This document shows, in pieces, positions 37,409-41,249 of a stretch of DNA of 41,249 bases. A program made the position numbers and the translations under genes. Under the pieces are notes generated by a model. It had not been told where the DNA came from and ran no database searches. It was given only the letters and a program-made list of their open reading frames with translations. Position 1 is the stretch's first letter. Every line of letters starts with the position of its first letter. This stretch comes from Methylotenera sp. GTDB taxonomy: Bacteria > Pseudomonadota > Gammaproteobacteria > Burkholderiales > Methylophilaceae. The stretch is taken from the NCBI GenBank assembly GCA_030652995.1, contig JAUSAG010000016.1, positions 1 to 41,249 on the forward strand, written 5' to 3'.

Positions 37409-38935
37409 TTAGTGCCAGAATGGTTCTTTTAAAGTGAATGCATGCCAGGTTTTATCTACATGCGCTAAATTATGGGCTACATTACGGGCGTTCCATTTAT
37501 TTAAAATGTGAGACGCTTTTTCTAGCGCAGGATCTATTTCATGACTGATGACTTTGCGCAGTAGTTTCTCGGTGATGGAAATATCGTTAAGCACACCTAG
37601 TTGGTCTTGTAATTTTGATAAGTTGTTTATAAATTCATGTGATTTTCTCGCAGGATAGAGGCTGGCGAAAAATTCTGCTGCATACCTCATTTTTTTAGCA
37701 GCGATACGGACAAGGTGGCGCTCTGCTGAGTCCATATAAACAAGGTTATCAGCCTGTCGTAGCAACAACTTGTGGTACTTCTTCAGGGTCGCTTTAGCGA
37801 TATCCAGTATTTGATAGTTTTTTCTGTGTTTAATGTTCGCGCACCAACGTTCATTTTCCAGCCAGGCTAACAATGTTAATAAAAAACGGTGGTAACGTTG
37901 TGATGAAATGGCTGTTTTCACTTCTTTGCTTGCTTTAAGTTGTGCCGTTAAAGCTTTCTCCCTTAGCTTCAATAGTCCTGCATTATCCTCGCTTTTTTCA
38001 ATAATGGCAGGCAGGGTTTGTGTGACGAATACATCAATATCGCGAGCCTTCCCTAACGTCTCATTAATCCACTTAAGTTCGGCTATTATCGCAACGCTTT
38101 TCTTGCTACAAACTATTTTTTTAAACATAGTAAATGCGGAGCGCATACGGCGTAATGCAACGCGCATTTGGTGCAAGCCCTCGATGTCTGCTGCATTCAA
38201 TACAAGACCTTGATTGTGCTGCAGGTGATTGATGCATTCCGATATGATTTGTTTGAAGGCGCTATAACCATCGGTGTTTTTTGACAATATCGGCAACTGC
38301 GCTTTGATTGCGGACGGTGCATCAAAGCGGTAATAGGCGTAACCACGCTCGGCTTTGCTGGAGTTATTTATTGTTAATGGAATGATGGTTTGAAGTTCTA
38401 GCCCTATATCAAAAAGTCGGCCTATATTGCCGCTTTTCAGTTCCAGTGCAACTTCACAGATGAGCTCATGATATTCTCCTGCTTCCAATTTGCCGATATC
38501 AAGCGCCAATTCAACTTGGTCACCATTGTCAAAAGAAAGCTGCCATATGCTACGTTGTACTTCCGTCTTGAAAATTGGCCTCAGTGCGTCTCGTTGTTTT
38601 TTATCTGTGAATAACTTGATTAAATTTGGGTGAATAATTTTAGTGAAGTCTGGATGGCCAGTTAAGACAGGGCTTTCCCATTCTGTCCTTTTGTGTAGCC
38701 CTGCTAGAGGGTTGCCTACGGTCTTGATCAACTGAGTCCAGCAACCTGACATACGCCGAAGGCGTAGGCTAATTCCGGCATCCAATAGCTTAAGCTCAGG
38801 GGTGTCGAAATAGAAATTAACAAGTTTATTTGTGGAGGGTCTGCTTATACTGGCATTCATAATTGCAAGATGTTTGCGTAGGCGCGAGGCATCTTTGCAA
38901 TTGATATTTAACTTGAGCTCAATTTCATCTTCCAT
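37409..38935 (-). CDS. CYTH-CHAD domain protein (polyphosphate/triphosphate-associated)
   Basis: A 508-residue protein. The N-terminal CYTH domain has the ExExK signature at E4-x-E6-x-K8 and further basic strand residues (residues 1-200). The C-terminal CHAD domain (about 215-500) has the conserved histidine/arginine helix HQMRVALRRMRSAF. CYTH enzymes act on inorganic triphosphate or related compounds, and CHAD domains bind polyphosphate. ATG 38935 with AGGGG upstream is preferred over TTG 38953. It converges with the 37157 gene. A role in polyphosphate metabolism is family-based. Confidence 0.88.
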   Translation of the reverse strand: MEDEIELKLNINCKDASRLRKHLAIMNASISRPSTNKLVNFYFDTPELKLLDAGISLRLRRMSGCWTQLIKTVGNPLAGLHKRTEWESPVLTGHPDFTKIIHPNLIKLFTDKKQRDALRPIFKTEVQRSIWQLSFDNGDQVELALDIGKLEAGEYHELICEVALELKSGNIGRLFDIGLELQTIIPLTINNSSKAERGYAYYRFDAPSAIKAQLPILSKNTDGYSAFKQIISECINHLQHNQGLVLNAADIEGLHQMRVALRRMRSAFTMFKKIVCSKKSVAIIAELKWINETLGKARDIDVFVTQTLPAIIEKSEDNAGLLKLREKALTAQLKASKEVKTAISSQRYHRFLLTLLAWLENERWCANIKHRKNYQILDIAKATLKKYHKLLLRQADNLVYMDSAERHLVRIAAKKMRYAAEFFASLYPARKSHEFINNLSKLQDQLGVLNDISITEKLLRKVISHEIDPALEKASHILNKWNARNVAHNLAHVDKTWHAFTLKEPFWH

Positions 38936-39183
38936 TGTTGCGACCCCTATCAATCAGTATTCAGAGGATTTTCATTACCCTCTATGGGTATGGAACAATG
39001 TTAGCTAAAAGGTGGCTGTGGTGCAAATTATTTTAATCATTCAGGGCGTTGGTTGATTGGGCATTTAAAGATTAATTAATTATAAAGCTAAGTAAATAGT
39101 CCGTTAAGACTACAACAGTAAATTATTTAAATACAACTATTCAAGTATCTTGAATTGAATTTAAATAACTCAGAATTTACATT

Positions 39184-40203
39184 ATGGCTATTATGATTAC
39201 TGGGGGTGCCGGTTATATAGGATCCCATACTTGTTTGCAAATGATAGAGGCTGGATATGAAATCGTTGTTGTGGACAATCTGTCTAATAGTCGCATCGAA
39301 TCACTTAATCGGATTGAGAAAATATCAGGGGTAAAGATTCCTTTCGTTCAAGCCGATATTCGCGACAAAGCGGCAATGAGAACTGTTTTTGAAAGATTTG
39401 ATATATCGGCAGTCATACATTTTGCAGGCTTAAAGGCGGTAGGAGAATCTAACCAAAAGCCTCAGCTTTATTATGATAACAATGTCGTCGGTAGCCTAAA
39501 CTTATTCGAGGTGATGAATGAATTTAATGTTAAAACAATTGTGTTTAGTTCATCTGCTACTGTATATGGTGATCCAGCTTCTGTTCCGATTAAAGAGCAT
39601 TTCCCATTAACTGCAACTAATCCTTACGGCAGAACCAAGTTGGTGATTGAAGATATTCTGCGTGATTTACATGCAGCTGATAGCACGTGGCGTGTTGCTT
39701 TGTTACGTTATTTTAATCCTATCGGTGCGCATAGCAGTGGCTTGATTGGAGAGGATCCTAACGGGATACCAAATAATTTATTACCATACGTGTCTCAGGT
39801 TGCGGTTGGTCGATTACCTACACTGCGTGTGTTTGGCAATGACTATGCTACACATGATGGTACAGGTGTAAGAGATTACATCCATGTGGTTGATTTGGCT
39901 GATGGACATGTAGATGCTGTTGATTACCTGCTAAATAAAGAAGATTTCATTACCTTAAATCTAGGTACCGGCAAGGGATACAGTGTTCTTGATGTGGTAC
40001 AGGCTTTTTCAAGAGCTAGTGATAAATCTATTCCATATGAGTTTTTACCAAGACGTCAGGGTGATGTAGCGATTAATTATGCTGATACTAAACTTGCTAT
40101 GGAATTATTGGGTTGGAGTGCGAAAAGAAGTCTCGATGAAATGTGCCACGATACTTGGAAGTGGCAATCTAGTAACCCAAATGGCTATCAGATTGTTGAT
40201 TAA
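39184..40203 (+). CDS. galE: UDP-glucose 4-epimerase
   Basis: A 339-residue extended SDR enzyme that interconverts UDP-glucose and UDP-galactose for polysaccharide precursors. The NAD-binding GGAGYIG (7-13), the catalytic Y148-xxx-K152 (NPYGRTK) and SSSATVYG are all intact, and the length is standard. No strong ribosome-binding site precedes ATG 39184. It stands alone; a divergent CHAD gene lies upstream and a terminator follows. Confidence 0.96.
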   Translation: MAIMITGGAGYIGSHTCLQMIEAGYEIVVVDNLSNSRIESLNRIEKISGVKIPFVQADIRDKAAMRTVFERFDISAVIHFAGLKAVGESNQKPQLYYDNNVVGSLNLFEVMNEFNVKTIVFSSSATVYGDPASVPIKEHFPLTATNPYGRTKLVIEDILRDLHAADSTWRVALLRYFNPIGAHSSGLIGEDPNGIPNNLLPYVSQVAVGRLPTLRVFGNDYATHDGTGVRDYIHVVDLADGHVDAVDYLLNKEDFITLNLGTGKGYSVLDVVQAFSRASDKSIPYEFLPRRQGDVAINYADTKLAMELLGWSAKRSLDEMCHDTWKWQSSNPNGYQIVD

Positions 40204-40243
40204 GTTAATCTGAATATTCATTAGCGCGTAGCATTAAATAAAT

Positions 40244-40274
40244 AAAAGGCTGAATCCAATGGATTCAGCCTTTT
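40244..40274. terminator. Bidirectional terminator between galE and PEP-CTERM gene
   Basis: AAAAGGCTGAATCC-AAT-GGATTCAGCCTTTTT is a perfect stem with A's before and T's after, so it works for both convergent genes. Confidence 0.92.
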
Positions 40275-40288
40275 TAATTGCTATTGAA

Positions 40289-40963
40289 TTACTTCTGTTT
40301 ACGACGTCTTGTCATGAAGCCAATTAGACCTAAGCCTAACCCCATCATTGCAAATGTTTCGGGTTCGGGTACGGCCGCGATAGTGCCAGGGGAGCCGATT
40401 TCAAATGCACTATTTGCCGCAACAAAAGCGCCATTGGTACCGACCATACTTAATTGCGAAATCGCTCCTGACAAGCCAGCTGCATTGTCGAAAGTCTGAA
40501 AGGGCGAAACCGCATCCGAAGCGCCGAATGTCACATTGGCTTGTAGGACGCCGCTAGCGTTATAAATGTTAAGTGCATCGCCGCCCGCGCCCAATCCGAT
40601 GCCAGAACCGCTGTAGTAACCGATAGCAAAGTTTGCTGGAACATTAGCGCCGAACCAGTTGCTGATGAAGGAAGCCGCCTTCGTAGCATTGCCCTCGACA
40701 AAGATCGCTGATTGACCAGCATTGATGCTGCTCAATCCCGAAAGAGCCACCGCAGCAGCAAATGAATTGGAATTATCGTCTACCTTCCAGCCGGAAATAC
40801 TCACTGCGGAATTTCCAGTATTAGTGAGTTCGAACCAGTCGGCACTGATGGGCGAGTTACCGCTCGCCCAAGGGGCAACTTCGGTAATTTTGACATTCGC
40901 CTGTGCCTGGATGGCAACAGAGGCGAAAAGAATGGCTACAACGCCAACCAACGATTTTTTCAT
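40289..40963 (-). CDS. Secreted lamin-tail-like protein with PEP-CTERM sorting signal
   Basis: A 224-residue secreted protein with signal peptide (cleavage after AIQAQA). It has a lamin-tail-domain-like beta fold (ITEVAPWASG, DWFELTNTGNSAVSISGW, INAGQSAIFVEG). It ends in VPEPETFAMMGLGLGL and an RRRKQK tail, the complete PEP-CTERM signal recognised by exosortase for surface or EPS-linked sorting. GGAG lies seven bases before ATG 40963. No exosortase or EPS cluster is in the window; galE may supply precursors. Confidence 0.9.
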   Translation of the reverse strand: MKKSLVGVVAILFASVAIQAQANVKITEVAPWASGNSPISADWFELTNTGNSAVSISGWKVDDNSNSFAAAVALSGLSSINAGQSAIFVEGNATKAASFISNWFGANVPANFAIGYYSGSGIGLGAGGDALNIYNASGVLQANVTFGASDAVSPFQTFDNAAGLSGAISQLSMVGTNGAFVAANSAFEIGSPGTIAAVPEPETFAMMGLGLGLIGFMTRRRKQK

Positions 40964-41121
40964 GGGACACTCCAGAGGATTAAAGTTTTAAGTAGATTGA
41001 TTGATAGTAGGGAACGCCCTGATAACAATACAACATGGAGATTAGAGCGAGATTGTTGCATTAGCGTATGCAGCTAGTGGTCTGGTCGGACTATAGGTTA
41101 CACAAGAAATGAAGACTCCCA

Positions 41122-41153
41122 CCGCTAAACACCAAATACAGATGTTGTAGCGG
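41122..41153. repeat. Hairpin at the right edge element
   Basis: CCGCTAAACA (41122-41131) pairs with TGTTGTAGCGG (41143-41153) with one bulged base. Imperfect subterminal hairpins of this CCACCGC...GCGGGGG kind mark the ends of IS200/IS605 elements. Confidence 0.5.
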
Positions 41154-41249
41154 GGGTTTCTAAGGTCAACGACCAGAGCGCAGGGGTGTTGCCACCCATA
41201 CGGCTTACCGCGGTCTCACTTAGCGTAGATTGCGTTGCCGCAACCAGTT
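41125..41249 (-). mobile_element. Probable TnpB (IS200/IS605) C-terminal tail, open at right edge
   Basis: A minus-strand frame is open from the window edge to TAG (41125-41127), about 40 residues ending in SVFGV. Low-complexity tails like this, lying just before a right-end hairpin, occur in IS1341-type TnpB genes. The diagnostic catalytic part lies outside the window, so the call rests on the tail, the hairpin at 41122-41153 and the edge position. Confidence 0.35.

Overview
The window looks like a chromosome segment of a betaproteobacterium of moderate-to-low GC, most likely a Methylophilaceae member of the Methylotenera type. The reasons are the ftsY / M16 peptidase pair / rsmD / coaD / ferredoxin block, a longer second IF-1 next to a cold-shock gene, a PEP-CTERM protein, and betaproteobacterial flagellar and c-di-GMP genes. 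No methylotrophy gene lies in the window, so the genus is an inference. Both ends run into transposase remnants: the C-terminus of an IS110-type transposase on the left, and probably a TnpB (IS200/IS605) tail with a hairpin on the right. The window may therefore be a contig broken at repeats.

Layout. 1-213: IS110 fragment. 331-3704: minus-strand genes for the SRP receptor FtsY, a pair of half-size YeeE/YedE sulfur transporters, and a FadL-type porin. 3984-9345: plus-strand run with two M16 peptidase proteins (one with intact zinc motif, one without), rsmD, coaD, a YfhL-type ferredoxin, glyoxalase I, a GIY-YIG protein and a small hypothetical. It ends at a strong hairpin shared with the convergent diguanylate cyclase gene (9477-11306). 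11469-12303: divergent cspA-like gene and second infA, a probable cold-adaptation pair. 12425-18708: heavy-metal RND efflux operon (small CzcI-like protein, CzcC, CzcB, CzcA, DUF3240) ending at a clean terminator. 18980-28937: three long signalling genes on the plus strand, namely a REC/HD-GYP phosphodiesterase, a 2040-residue hybrid histidine kinase with six PAS and one GAF domain, and a PAS-GGDEF-EAL protein.

28955-31484: minus-strand flagellar operon flhD-flhF-flhG. It is unusual because flhD has no flhC beside it and FlhG has lost its Walker A motif. 31485-32238 is a gene-poor stretch with palindromes, a terminator and a small minus-strand reading frame. 32239-33195 is a GSU2403-type nucleotidyltransferase-fold gene that seems to have lost its start by a one-base frameshift. 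33297-36980: operon of an atypical pyruvate kinase and a short alpha-glucan phosphorylase. 37157-38935: a small basic/acidic protein convergent with a CYTH-CHAD protein. 39184-40203: galE. 40289-40963: lamin-tail / PEP-CTERM secreted protein.

Working together: four c-di-GMP enzymes (two makers, one HD-GYP breaker, one dual protein) sit next to flagellar control genes, suggesting a motility/biofilm switch region. The glycogen-side genes (phosphorylase, pyruvate kinase), a possible polyphosphate binder (CHAD) and galE with a PEP-CTERM protein suggest storage and exopolysaccharide metabolism. No classical defence island, CRISPR array, tRNA or rRNA was seen. The most unusual items are the rewired flagellar regulators, the pyruvate kinase with a potassium-independence signature and no C-terminal domain, and the decaying region at 31.5-33.3 kb.
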